Positions 49,182-61,356 of a stretch of 64,000 bases of DNA are shown in pieces. Source of the DNA: Thermothielavioides terrestris NRRL 8126. Lineage: Eukaryota; Ascomycota; Sordariomycetes; Sordariales; Chaetomiaceae. The notes below the pieces were generated by a model. That model was given only the letters and a program-made list of their open reading frames with translations. It made no database searches and was not told the DNA's origin. Made by a program: the position numbers and the translations under genes. The stretch's first letter is position 1. Each line of letters starts with the position of its first letter. Where the stretch lies: the NCBI RefSeq assembly GCF_000226115.1, contig NC_016457.1:8866001-8930000 (forward strand), read 5' to 3'.

Positions 49182-52100
49182 CTCTTAGTACAAATATAGA
49201 GCTAGCTTTACAACTTAATATAGTTATAACCGAAGGCCCCTACTTAATACTAAGTATATAGCTATAACGCTAAGAGTACTCTACTAGAATACCGATAGTA
49301 GTAGACACTGCTTTAACTAAGCGTTAGAGGAGAGAGAGGAGTTCGACTTAATAGCGATTTAAAAGCTACTAATTTAGGTAAATACGACCTTACTAGCCCC
49401 ACCTTATAGACAAAGCGAGAAGTATAAGATCATATATAGTATAGAAAGAGTATCGCTATATATAAATAAACGTCTCAACTATATAATATAGTCCATAGAA
49501 GCTAGAGAAGACTAGATAGTAATAACGTTTAAAAGGGAGAGGTTGGACCCCCTTACAATATAGTCTATCTACTTACCTAACTAGGAGCTAGGGTAGAGAT
49601 CGCCGCTCTACGCCCTAGTAGAGTAGGAGCTAAAAGGATATGATATACTTATAAGCGACTTCAATATATACTACCTAATATAGGACAAATACAATAAGAC
49701 CTTTCAATCAATGAATATACTACTCTAGATTATAATAGAATAGGAGCTTAAGCTTTATATACCTCGTAGTATATTTACCTCAGTTTATCAAAGCAATAGA
49801 GATAGTATAATCGACTATATCTAGGCAATATATAATAGTAACGCCTAGTAGCTAAGACTATTCGACCTAGTAGACTTAGACTATATACCCTAAATAGCTA
49901 AAATACTACTAAAGAGGAGTAGCGGCAAAGCTACTATACTACTAGGCTATAGCTAGACGCTATTAGACTATAAAAAGTATAAAGCTAAAACGTAGTTCCT
50001 TATTTTACTAAAGGAGATCAGTATAGTAGAGAAGCTTAAAGATATAATAGGCACCTTGATATATAAGCTAACTAGTATTATAGACGTTATAGCGCTATAC
50101 TAGAAGCTTAATCGAGGGTCCTATACACTATAGTAGAACCTCGAGGTCGACGAGGCAATATAGGAAGTAAGGAGGGCTAAACACGCCTAATAGTCAAGCT
50201 ATATAGCGAGTACCTAAGAGCATTACTATAAAGTAGTAAAGTGGTTTAAGTATTATACTAACTAGTTGTAGATACTATACTACTGCTATTCGTTTATTAA
50301 AATGTCGAAAGAGTAGAAGCTAATATAGGATATTAAAAGGTAGATATAACTCTAAAGCTATTAACGCCCTAAGCTACTAGCACTACTAGTACTCTAGCTA
50401 GGGCCTAGCGAGCCCTAGAGCGCTATAACGTATATATAGAAGGCAGAGGCGCTAGTAGGGCGCTTCTTCTCTATACTATAAGTGTAGTACAATAGTATCC
50501 CTAACTAGGACTAGCCTAAAAGGTCTTTCTACAACACTATACCTATCGACTAAGAGGTCTATAGTAGCGAGATTATAGAGATTATAAGCTATATAAGATC
50601 GAATAAAGCGCTTAGCGAAAACCTCTTTACTAATAAGTTCCTTAAAGCTTATAACAAAGAGGATAAGCTATTAGAGGTATTTATAGCAATTATATATATC
50701 TACTTTAAGCTAGAGCACTTTATATATAGATTCTATACTATATAGGTAGTTGTACTTAGGAAGCTAGAGAAGTCTTAGAGGCAACTAGAGGAGATAGGGG
50801 TATACTGCCTAATATCGCTATTTAGTATAGTAGATAAGATTATTGAGGTAGCTATTATAGATCGAGTAATATATATAGCTAAGGTATATAAGCTACTTCT
50901 AAAGATATAAATAGGCTTCTAGCAATATAGGTTAACGGAGATAGCGGTCTAGGTAGTGACTAATATAGTGAGGACAGTATAGGTATATAGCGCTTATATA
51001 TCGTTGCTATAGCTAGACCTAAAGGGCGCCTTTAACTACGTCGATTAGATCTAGCTACTATATACGCTCTAAGAGCTAGGTTTTAAGACAAAGCTAATTA
51101 TACTTCTAAAGAGCTATTTCAAGGATTATATAGTACACTTATAGTTCGATAGAGCTATAGCTAAGCCTATAACCCTATAGTAGAGTACACTATAGAGTTC
51201 GCTATTGTCGCTAGCGCTATTTATCCTCTTTATTACCCCCCTGTTCTATATCCTTAAGACATATACTAGGCTTCTAATAGTTGAGTATATAGATAATACC
51301 AACCTCCTTATATTTAGGTAGGATATACTAGTGTACTACTATATATTAGAGAGAGGGTTTACTAAGTATAAGAAGTAGGCTATAGAGCAAAGTATATAGT
51401 TCGAACTAACAAAGAGTAAGCTTATCCACTTTATAAAGGTGTAGCGACTATATATAGAAGTCGTTAATATCCTAGGCAAGGGCTAGCTAGGGCTTGCCCT
51501 AGTAGAGTTAACGAGGTTTCTAAGTATATAGCTAAATCGTAAGCTCTCCTATAAAGTATATAAGAAAGTAGTAAAAGCGAAGATAGCTATATAGAAGTTC
51601 GCCTTGATAAAGCTTATAGCAAAGACGTATAGAGTATATATTATATAAGCTTAAGAAATTTATATAAAAGTCATTAGGAGTATTCTCTTATATAGAGTAG
51701 TAGCCTAGTATACTTTAACACTAGTTGGAGAGACCTTATATAGGATTATATATAGCTTTAGCGCAACGTATTAGGCTATCTCTAGGTAGTTGCTAGTATA
51801 TATAAGGCTATACTAGTCTATAACCTTGAGAGTGAGACCTAGGTGTCCTCTATTAACCTATACCTTAACTATTAAGCAGTATATACTAAACAAAGGCTTT
51901 AAAAGATAAGGCTTATATAGCTCTTATATAATATATATATATAAAGATAGCATCGAGGCTAAAAAGGAGACGTTATATATATCGTGCCCTAGGGCTAGGG
52001 CTAGCTATAGGGGAGTCTTCTATAGATCGGAGGCAAGTATAGGCTAAGGAGTAGCTCCTCTTATATCGCCCTACAATAGTAGAAGAAGTATAGAGTAAAA

Positions 52101-52189
52101 GTAGCGACAACGATAAGTAGAGGCCTTAGGAGCCCTAGCTCTATATTAATACAAATATAATTATAATAGAGAAGTAGAAGGTATATAGA
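49182..52189 (+). mobile_element. LINE-L, endonuclease to C-terminal region
   Basis: From about 49,190 it is collinear with LINE-D from about 23,510 (start of the endonuclease region) to about 26,490. The endonuclease motif region is near 49,650 and the RT motif reads Y-I-D-N near 51,290. It is cut by Gypsy-D at 52,189. Its 3' end lies outside the window. Confidence 0.85.
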
Positions 52190-52396
52190 TGTTACAGACT
52201 AGGCTATACCTAAGCTAGGTATATAGGGCTGCGCCTAGGATCCGCGGCGGCCCTAGGATAGACCTATAGCGGGCCCGCCTTATGCCTAAAATAACGTTGG
52301 TCCGAACCTACTTTGTAAGCCCCTGAAAAACTCTATATGTAGGGACTATAGCCTATACTTCTCCTTTTTCCTTCTTTAAGGTAGTTAAATAGAACA
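52190..52396 (+). repeat. Probable Gypsy-D 5' LTR
   Basis: It starts TGTTACAGAC at the break in LINE-L. A possible end is GAACA at 52,396, followed by TTGTACGC, where a RIP-altered primer-binding site could lie. The stretch 52,225-52,345 is GC-rich (GGATCCGCGGCGGCCC) and nearly free of RIP. The partner LTR is not in the window, so the right boundary is a guess. Confidence 0.5.
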
Positions 52397-53900
52397 TTGT
52401 ACGCTTATCTATAGACGTTATAAGGCTAGTACATTATAGTTTAACTACCTTTATATAGATAGAGTAGCTATTGCTTCTAAGTATAGACGAGAGTAGTACA
52501 CTAGGCATTTCGACGTTAGTACCGAGTAGATTAGATACTACTATAAACAACCTAGGTGTCCTATAGGTCCTAGACCTAGACTAGGTCTATAAACACTTCT
52601 AACTCTTATAGGAGACGATTATATATTAGAATATAACTATTAAGGAACTTTATATAGCCTAGATTACTATAGCTTAGACTATAAACGCCTCTACAATAGC
52701 TAATACCCTAGCTTTAATGACTAGCGCTATAGCTCTAGTAGCTCCTTAAATATAGTAGAAACGCCTTTCTATAGGACAACCCTTCGATAATAAAAAGAAG
52801 CTTTTTACTATCTAGAAGACTATAATAGTATATATTCTAGTAGTAGACTAGGACTTTATTAAAGGTCTTTATAACTAATAGGTATTTATTTAAAGGAACC
52901 TTAGCTAGAGGGTCTAGGCCAAAGTTATAGCCTTCTATAAGTTAGGAGGACCTAGCTATAACTATGACCTAGAAACGTTTCTTAAATATCTTACAATAGT
53001 CTATATAGACCCCTATAAATAAGTTATAGCTTTAATAGAGCTAGATATACTCCGTTAAAGAGATAACGAGCTATTCTCCTCCTTTATTATTCGCTTTAAG
53101 GCAAAGCTATTGAAGGCTAAAGGACTTAATTAGAGTAACGAAGTACAACTTATTAGACTATAACAATACCTTTCCCTAAAGTTAAAGTATATTATAATAG
53201 GATAGAGGGTTTTATAGAACGACTATACTATAGCTATTACAAAGTATTACGAGATTACTACCGACCTAGAGGCTCTTTGCCTAGAAGAACGATATTAGTA
53301 GTCCTAGAGTAAGCGACCTAGGCCTAATATAGATATAGAGAAGGATATAGATAGAGATATATCGATAACTAGGATTAATACAACCTATATTGCCTTAGCT
53401 TAGGGGGGAGCTAATAAAAGTCGTAGAGGAAAGTAGTAGTAGAACAAAGGAAAATAAGGTATAAATACACTATAGGTAAAGTAGGTAAACAACGAAGTAT
53501 ATATAGTATACTAATAGGCTAGAGCCTATATCTATTATAGGCGTTAGAGCTACTTTATAGCTACCTATCCCTTTGCCCTAGCTAAAAGACTAGCTCCTTA
53601 AGTCGATATTAATAAGTTGGAGGCTAAGGAATAGGTAGAGGAGGACTCCCCCTCTAAGGAAGAGGAGGGAAAAGAGTAGCCCCTATACAAAGTCTTATAT
53701 AAGGGCTAAAAGGACTTAGCCGTTTATAGAACAAGTTTATAAAGATTAGAGAAAAAATAGATAAGCCCTTCTTTCTTATCTCTATTTTCTTAAACTCCTT
53801 TAGTTTTATAAACGTTTAAGTAGATAGTAGGTACTAAAGCTATAGAGCTATTAGTAAAAGAGTATATTAAAGGTTAGAGATTAAATAGATAAGCTTATCA
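52397..53900 (+). pseudogene. Gypsy-D gag with CCHC zinc knuckle
   Basis: The best readable part, from about 52,850, runs with only TAG/TAA stops and has the retrotransposon Gag look (ETFLKYLTIVYIDPYK, LFSSFIIRFKAKLL). A degraded knuckle lies at 53,527-53,571: YIYYRR-stop-SYFIATYP. This becomes C-x2-C-x4-H-x4-C if the three Tyr at Cys positions and one at His are RIP products (TGC to TAC, CAC to TAC). It is followed by an acidic Glu-rich linker. It would have formed the particle and bound RNA. Confidence 0.75.
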
Positions 53901-56730
53901 ACTCTCTATACCCTAGGTATTATAGTCAAGGAGATATAAATTATAAAGAAAATTATATATATCGCCTATATTACAATAGATATCGATAGATAGATTAATA
54001 TTACTATATTCTATGTAGTCCTAGGGCTAGCCTACAACGTTATATTAGGGCTCCCCTAGATAAACTACTATAGAATTGTACTAGATCTAGCTAATAGGGT
54101 CCTTACTATTAATTTATAAAGTAGCCTATAGGTATATAAATGCTCTTTATAGTAGAAAGAAACTAACACTACCCTAGTTATAGGTATAGTATTTATAGGC
54201 TTAGCCTACAAGGTATAAAGGAAGAAGTCTAAAAAGGTATAAAGTACATTCCTTGTTACTAGTATCTACGAAATAACTACTATACTAGGAGTAGCTGTCT
54301 CTTAGCCTAATACTAACCTAGACCTAAAGGTCGCCTTGCTAAAGGAGTTATATAACTTCGCTAACCTCTTTAATAAAGAAAAGGTAAATAGCCTACCCCC
54401 CTATTAAAGGGAGGCTAACTATTATATCCGCTTTAAAATAGGCCTAGATAGGAAACCTTCTAAACTCCTATAAAGACCTTTATACAATATACTAAGGGAC
54501 TACCTCCTAGAGATTTAGAAGTAGATTATAGATCTATTAGATAAAGAATAAATCTAGGTAAGCTCCTTATTAGTAGCTACCCTAGTCCTCTTTATAAAGA
54601 AGCTAGAAGGAGGATAGAGGTTCTATATAGACTACTAAGCTCTAAATAAAATTACTAAATAGGACTAGTACCTACTCCCTCTAATTAAAAAGACTTTTTA
54701 GTCTCTAGCTAAGGCTAAATAGCTTATAAAGCTAGACGTTAAAGCTATATTCTATTATATCTAAATAGCTAAGGGGAATAAGTACTTTATAGTGTTTTAT
54801 ATAAGGTTTAAACTATTTAAGTAGCTAGTCTACCCCTTTAAGCTTATAGATACTTCTATAACGTTCTAAAGATATATTAATAACGCCCTTAGTCTAACGC
54901 TAAAAGACTATATAACAGTATATTTTAACAACGTCTTAGTATACTTAAATAGAAGTTAAAAGGACTATATAAAGAAGGTATATAAGGTCCTTTAAAGACT
55001 AAGGGATATAGGCCTTAACCTAGACCTTAAGAAATATATATTTATAATAAAGGAAGTTAAATATCTAGGGTATATTATAGAGGTAAAGGTCTATATCTAC
55101 CTTAACCCTAAGAAGATTAAAGCTATCTATAAGTAGGAGGTACCCTATAAGGTCTAAGGAGTATAGAGCTTCCTAGGATTCGCTAATTTCTATTACGACT
55201 TTATCTTTAACTTCTCTAAGAAGGTAGCCCTACTAATATACCTTACCTATAAGAATATCCTATTCCACTAAGGTAAAGAGGAATAAAAAGCCTTCGATAT
55301 ACTTAAGGCTATATTTATATTAGAGCTAATCCTCGCCTAGTAGGATCCTAAAAGAGAGACGGTTATAGAAGTAGACTATTCTAGTATAGCACTTAGTAAA
55401 TACTTATCTTAGTAGGGAGAGGACAGGGTTCTCTACCCTATAGCCTACTATTCTATAAAACTAAGCTCTATTAAACGTAACTATACTATCTATAATAAGG
55501 AGCTACTAGCTATTATCTCTTGCCTCAAGGCCTAGTTAGTAGAGCTCTAGAGTATAGTAGCCCCCTTTACTATCTTAACCAACTATAAAAACTTTAAGTA
55601 CTTCACCTAGCTATGTCTAATTAGTAAACAATAGGCCTAATAGGTAGAGACGCTCTTCCTATTTAACTTTAAGCTAAAGTACTAACTAGGATCCTAAGCT
55701 TTATATTCTAATATACTCTCTTAATGTAAATAGAATAAGCCTAAAGATAGCTAGTATATTGCCTAGCTACTCCCTCTAATTAAGGTATACTAGACTAGTA
55801 TATAGAAGGAGGCTAGGTTACTTATAGGAGAGACGCTCTTTAAGAATAAATAGCTTATAGCCCTATAGGACAAGGGTATTATTAGAGATAAGCACTATAC
55901 TTACTAGCTCTAGGCCGTTTATAATAGAGCTTAGAAGTTTCTAAAGAAGGCGAATATAGTATAGACCTAGATTGTAGACTACTCCTTTAATATATAAAGT
56001 ACACTCTAGTTCTATAACTATCTCTAGCTCCCTATATACGAGCCTTTAACTACTACAATTATTTAGTAGATCTATAACTTAGCTATATTAGAATACCTAG
56101 GGCGTAATAGGCTATTTAAAATATTCTAAAGAGATTATTATTTGGACTTTATATCGTCTAATATAAAGTGGTTTATTAGGAATTACAATTAGTACTATTA
56201 AAGCAAGATCTCTTAGCAGCTACGTTAAAGGCTTTTACAACCCCTACCTATCCCTAATCGCTTTTAGAAACAGATCTCTATTGATTTTATAACCAACTTC
56301 TCTACTAAAGACGAAGAGGCACCTAGCTACCTTATAATAATTACTAATCGCCTCTCTAAATATATATAGCTTAAGGCAATATACTTAATAGGGGTAAAAA
56401 AGTATACCTTTCAGTTCTATAACGTATAATAGCACTTCTATAAGTTTTTAACTTAAATTATAACTAACTATAGGTTAGACTAGTTAAATAGGTTCTAGAC
56501 TATACTATATAAGGCAATAGGGGTAGAGTAGCTCCTATTAACTTCTTACTATCTTTAGATAGATAGGGGAACAGAGTAGGTCAACTAAGAGGTATAGGCT
56601 ATCCTCTAGATCTTTATCTCCTTTATATAATACAATTGGCCTAAATACCTCTTAGCCTACTAGTTTATACTTAATAATAGGGACTTGTCTATAACTAGGG
56701 TAAGCCTAAACTACCTCTTCTATTGAAATG
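53900..56730 (+). pseudogene. Gypsy-D pol: RT, RNase H and integrase, truncated
   Basis: Reverse transcriptase: YIDYQALNKITKQDQYLLPL near 54,630; YFNNVLVYL near 54,921, where the family has Y-V-D-D, so both Asp are Asn. RNase H region about 55,270-55,640. Integrase: SIDFITNFS near 56,279, ITNYRLDQ near 56,462 and QIDRGTEQVNQEVQAILQIF near 56,560. The frame stops abruptly after SLNYLFY at about 56,727, where new, less mutated sequence begins. That break is read as the insertion of Gypsy-E. The remainder should lie beyond 64,000. Confidence 0.85.
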
Positions 56731-56735
56731 GTGCA

Positions 56736-57055
56736 AAACCTCTACACCAACCTACCCCACCACACCTAGGATCAAGTGCGCGAGATAGCTTCTAAAGGAA
56801 TGCAGTGTACCTCTAGACGGGTAAAGATAGTACGTATCGAGTAGTAGGAAGGATGTCTCCTAAGAGGAAGATACGTAGCTTAGGTGCGTCTAGTGCAATA
56901 TAGTAGAAAGACAAAAGATAATAAGAATACGGTTAGAGTTCAATAGCTCGAATGTCTACCGTCTAGATAGAGATAGAACAACGAAAGGAGAAGCTCAATA
57001 GCCTTCTTAGAAGAAAGAGGACTACTAACGTAGTGTTAATAAACGTATATTAACA
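56736..57055 (-). repeat. Probable Gypsy-E LTR (3' LTR of the reverse element)
   Basis: This roughly 320-bp block keeps many CA/TG sites (CACCAACCTACCCCACCACACC) while both neighbours are RIP-mutated, as other short LTRs here do. Read on the reverse strand it would start TGTTAATATACG (57,055) and end GGTTTTGCA. It interrupts Gypsy-D integrase. No second copy is in the window, so limits and ownership are inferred. Confidence 0.4.
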
Positions 57056-57207
57056 ACTGCTTAATGTCTTACTTAATAATAAAGAAGATAGGCTTAGCCT
57101 ACTTAAATATATATAATTAGAGGGCTAGACCCCTTAACAACGAATACAACGCTCTAAGATAAATAGAAAAGTAGAAAAACTAGGTCCCCCTATATCTAGG
57201 TAGTCTA
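57056..57207. other. Short non-coding stretch between LTR and ORF-c
   Basis: I see no gene or polypurine tract here. Just inside the ORF that follows, CGAGCTTGC (57,232-57,240) and GCAAGCTCG (57,256-57,264) form a perfect 9-bp inverted repeat with a 15-nt loop. Confidence 0.5.
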
Positions 57208-58700
57208 TCACCCTAATCTACACTTCCCTTTCGAGCTTGCTATATACTCCTATAGGCAAGCTCGTACTTTAAAAGCTCTCTTAGTAGGTACTTCTTATCG
57301 TCGCTATTCCTTAAGCTACTCCCTATATATAGCTCGCTTAGCTTATAAAGGTCTAGTTGGCTATAGTAGCTAATCCTACCGTCTTTCGTACTCCTCTACC
57401 TTCTTAATATATATATCCTAGCTATACTACTATACTAGATACTTATATCTATAAGCGAAGGTATAGTTGTATAGGTCGTATAGTAGTAGGTGAAATAGAC
57501 GTCTAAGCTTCGTAGGCTCTTTACAAAGGTACTTACTATAGTACTACATTAAAGGTAATATCTAGCTAAATAATATAGGTGATCTATACGCCTAAAGATA
57601 CTTCTATACTAGTGTATAAAGTATCTTAAGGTAGTCTAGCCTCCTTATAAACGTATAGACGAGTGTCTCCTCTTCCTAGAGATAGAGATCGAGTACTATC
57701 TTCTTAAGGGCTACCTATACTAGTGCCCCAAGGTCCTTAACTAGGTCGCTATTGAGGAGGCGCTCCTAGTCTATCTTATCTATAGGGGCATCAACAAATC
57801 TTTGTATTATAGTCGCTTATAGCGTAGTAATCTCTATAATCTTAGCTTTAATATCCTACTAGGTTAATATATTGTTAAGATCTTTTGTAAATACTGCTAA
57901 TAGACTTAAAGCAGCTTACTAGTCCTCTAGTTGGAGGGGTAGAACGATGCTAGATACTAGAAACGTACTCTATAGCTATCGTCCAAGGTCGCCTATAAGG
58001 TCTTATAAAGGTAGTACACCGCTTAGCTATCTGTTCGATAGGAGTCCTATAACCTTACAGTAGTATACCTAGTAAGCTATATCCTTCTTTGACTAAGGCG
58101 TGAAGATGATTCGAGCAATAGCGATTACTCCTCTCTTACTCTAGTTAAAGAGCTAGGCTTCTCTAAATACTACTAAGTATATAGCTAAGATCTTAAGTTC
58201 TACGTCGTTAAAGTGGTTATAGAGATATATAGGTAAGTTATCGAGTCTAAGAATATTAGGTATAAATACGTCGTTGGCCTAGAGGACTTCGATCACTTTA
58301 TCTTCGTTATACTCTAAGACTATAGGCTATATAAGCTCTTTAGTCGAAGATAGTAGGTCTAGAGGAAGCTTATATATCTTACTATTGTCCTATAGTAGTA
58401 AAGGGACTACCTTAGTGCAAAGTAGACAATCCTTAAAGGTACTAAGAGCTAGCCTATAAGTTCCTAACTATAAGTATAATATATATCGCTATATAACTAT
58501 CTTACTATCTCCCTAATATAGCTAAAGCTAGAGTAGCCTAAACTACGTCTATTCGTTTAGAAGGTAGGGCTAGAGTTTTTAAAGAAAGGCCTATATAAAC
58601 TTAAAGGTAAACTATCTATACTCCTATTCTAAACTTTGCTAAAGGCAATGGACGATAACCTCCTTATATAGCTATATCTAAAGGAACCTATAGATAGACT
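57208..58700 (-). pseudogene. Unknown ORF-c, sense gene in the env position of Gypsy-E
   Basis: One reverse frame runs from above 58,650 to TGA at 57,208-57,210, about 490 codons, with TAG/TAA stops only in between. I checked that the frame is constant over 972 bp (57,408-58,380). It contains long helix-like stretches and one CLLC pair near 58,420; the basic, Gln/Arg-rich C-terminus ends SSKGKCRLG. No signal peptide, membrane anchor or retroviral domain is visible. It is transcribed away from ORF-a and toward the LTR, in the same direction as Gypsy-E pol. The start codon is not certain. I do not recognise the family. Confidence 0.5.
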
Positions 58701-59748
58701 AAAAGGCGATCCGAACCTTTAATAAAATGTTAGTATATATCTCTAAACTTTTAAATAGGAAGTCGAAGTAGTAGAGCCGACCTCTGACTTAATCGAAGAT
58801 CGTAATTACCTAATGCCTTTCGCCGACGAAGTAAAGGAAAACCTAGAAATAGCAATTGTTAATAATGACCTTCTAGTCAGACCGATAGAACTCCTTCGAT
58901 GTAGGACTATAGTCTAAGACTAGCTGTGGGTAGATCTAAAGATAGTCCTTATAAAGGCGAAAGAAAAACTATATAACGTCTAAGATCGTCCTATAATCTA
59001 GCTATTCCTTACTAAGCAATATACCTTCTACGTTGAAGAGCGAAATACCTATATCTATAAAACAAATATCAAAAAACCGATCTATCAAAGACCTTCTCTC
59101 TAGCTAGTTTAAGAATAAGTACTTTATAATCTTAGGGTTTACACTAAGCTAAGGGCTTAGGATCTAGTTAGGTCGTCGATTGATTATATCTTATAGATAC
59201 TTCTTCGAAGTCTATAAAAATAGGAAAAGCTTAAGGCTAGTCTTACCTAGGTAGCCTAGTATCTTTAAGCCTAGCTCTTACTATATAAGAGAAGTGTAAT
59301 ACTACGCCTAATCGCTATCGCTAGTAGGCTTCTATAAACTTTATAGTATATAAAACTTAAGCTCTTTAAATAGCTACCTCTATCCTAGGTTGGTAGTTAT
59401 ATTAGCCTAGGGCTATATAGGCCCTATAAAATTGGGAATCTTATAATAGCCTATAGCGATACTCACGATAGTATATAAAAAATTGGCTTATAAAAAAAGT
59501 CGCTCTCTAAGCAAAAAGATCTAGACTAATTGAAACGATTATAAGAAAAAATTAGGGTATAATAGACAAGGTAGAAGAAATAATTAATTGTAAACGAACT
59601 AATAGAAGGATTAAGAAAAAGAGGTAGATAAGCCTTCGAAGATAAAAAGGCTACTTAGCTCTTTCCTAAACTAGGCGAAAGAAAACGAATAAAGCTCGTA
59701 GCACCTACTAATTAGCTAGAAATAAGTATTCGCCCCCTAAATTCTTAA
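58648..59748 (+). pseudogene. Unknown ORF-a, antisense gene within Gypsy-E
   Basis: ATG at 58,648 (or 58,813) opens a frame to TAA at 59,746, about 366 codons, with only TAG/TAA stops; 58,768-58,915 is fully open. The middle is hydrophilic (DEVKENLEIAIVNNDLL). The C-terminal third looks like a coiled coil rich in Lys, Gln and Glu (DLDQLKRL near 59,530, RQKKQLIVNELIEGLRKRGR near 59,580). It is divergent from ORF-c with starts close together. The protein is not recognised. Whether it is separate from ORF-b or joined to it by a lost intron at 59,748-59,922 cannot be decided here. Confidence 0.45.
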
Positions 59749-59921
59749 GGCCTTCCTCTCCTCTTTACTATCCTAGAACTATTTTCTTCCTCTAACCTTC
59801 TCACTACTTTATTCTAGTACCCTCCTCTCTCTAAGTAGATTAGGTTCTTAGCTAGGTCTTCCACTCCCTTTTTGAATTTATATATAGCTCCTATATATAA
59901 ATTCGTAACCTAGAAACTATA

Positions 59922-61346
59922 ATGCTAAGCAACTAATGTATCTACGATATATCGTAGGAAATTACTGATAAAGCGAGTAACTAGAGGCTACTGCTATATA
60001 GGATTATAAACCGTTAGATCGATCTCTCGCTAATACCGAAAACAACGATCTTTATAGCTTAGAAGTACATCTAGATAGTCCAAAGTAAGATAAAGGATCC
60101 GCCAATACTGAAAGATAAACGCTATACTAATAAATATACTATAATCTTAGTTGAATATAAAGCTATCTATAATATAATTAAGATCTATCGACTAAACATT
60201 AGATTACTATACGTCTAGTAGGTCCTACTAAGCAATTAGCAAGATCAATATAAAATATAGCGATTAGTTTATATTAACAATAGGTTAGTTAACGTAGTCG
60301 AGCGGTACTATAATACCTAGGTCCTTTGTCTAATATTTATAGAGCATTATAATAATAGACCACTTAGGCATTAGATATATCATTTTACTATACGCCTAAA
60401 CCGAGCGTTAACGCTTTTGATCTAGGTATAGGGTTGTAAATAAACGCTATACTTCCCTTTTATATTTGCCTTCTAAGTAGAGGAAGACTAACACTCCTAT
60501 AGCAACAAAGTGCCTTACTATAACTACGAACTATTGTACTAGCGTTCAACAACTCTTTTCAATAAAGATGGAGACGTCTATATAACTTAGCCCTTTAATA
60601 GCTATACTTCTCTTACTCCTCTCTTTAATAACAAATGTATTAACTATATCTAGTTAAAGAAGAAATATACTTAGACTCGCGTCTATAAGAATGATTAGAA
60701 GCACCTAGCTTAGGACTTAATCTCATAGGACCATCTTCTATATAATCTAAAGAACGATCCTAAGCTAAAGCTATACCTAGAAGAGATAGGCTAAAAGTGG
60801 TTTATCTCGCTAGAGGTTGCTATTAAGAAATAAATAGCGTAGTACTAGGCTAACTATAAGAGCTTGTATTACTAAAGGACGGAGAAAATAGATAGGGACG
60901 AGTAGAGGGTAGGATATAGTCTAGGAGCTTAGCCTATAGACAGTAGATCGAGAGACTATATATCCTAATCGTAGATTTTTCTTAGCTTTGACTTTAGCTC
61001 TAAGAAACTTAGTCCTATATAATAGAAACTATCTATTTAGAGGAGAGAAATAAAAAAGAAAAGGTAAAAACAACTATAAAGCCTTTAAAAGTAGGGCTAC
61101 CCCTTAGAAAGAAAACTTAGGTATTAGCGAAAAAGAATAAGGGCCTAAAGAATAAAAATAAATAAACAACAGTGGATAGACGAAGACTAAGTAAGATATA
61201 GCTAATAGAGATATTACTAGCGAGTAGGAGGCCAATATAATAACGGGTATTAGGAAGAAAACATAGTAAAACGTCAACGAAACTATTAGAGGTAGTAGCT
61301 TCTAGGACCTCCCCCCTTTTTAAACCGTATATCTTTATATATCTAA
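59922..61346 (+). pseudogene. Unknown ORF-b, antisense gene ending beside Gypsy-E pol
   Basis: ATG at 59,922 starts a 474-codon frame (different from ORF-a) to TAA at 61,344-61,346; all interior stops are TAG/TAA. The N-terminal half has no motif that I know. The C-terminal half is very basic and Gln/Arg/Lys-rich (RREIKKKR near 61,045; QRKRIRAQRIKINKQQW near 61,115), as in nucleic-acid-binding proteins. Its stop is 10 bp from the stop of the opposing pol frame. The reverse translation of the same stretch is hydrophobic and unlike a protein, which supports the + strand. Function unknown. Confidence 0.5.
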
Positions 61347-61356
61347 AGGGCTAGTA

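Noticed and set aside
58648..61346. Tyrosine recombinase (Starship captain, DUF3435) or Helitron helicase
   Set aside because: I looked for the R-H-R-Y pattern, helicase motifs and a C-terminal zinc finger and could not find them; the order of conserved blocks does not fit.
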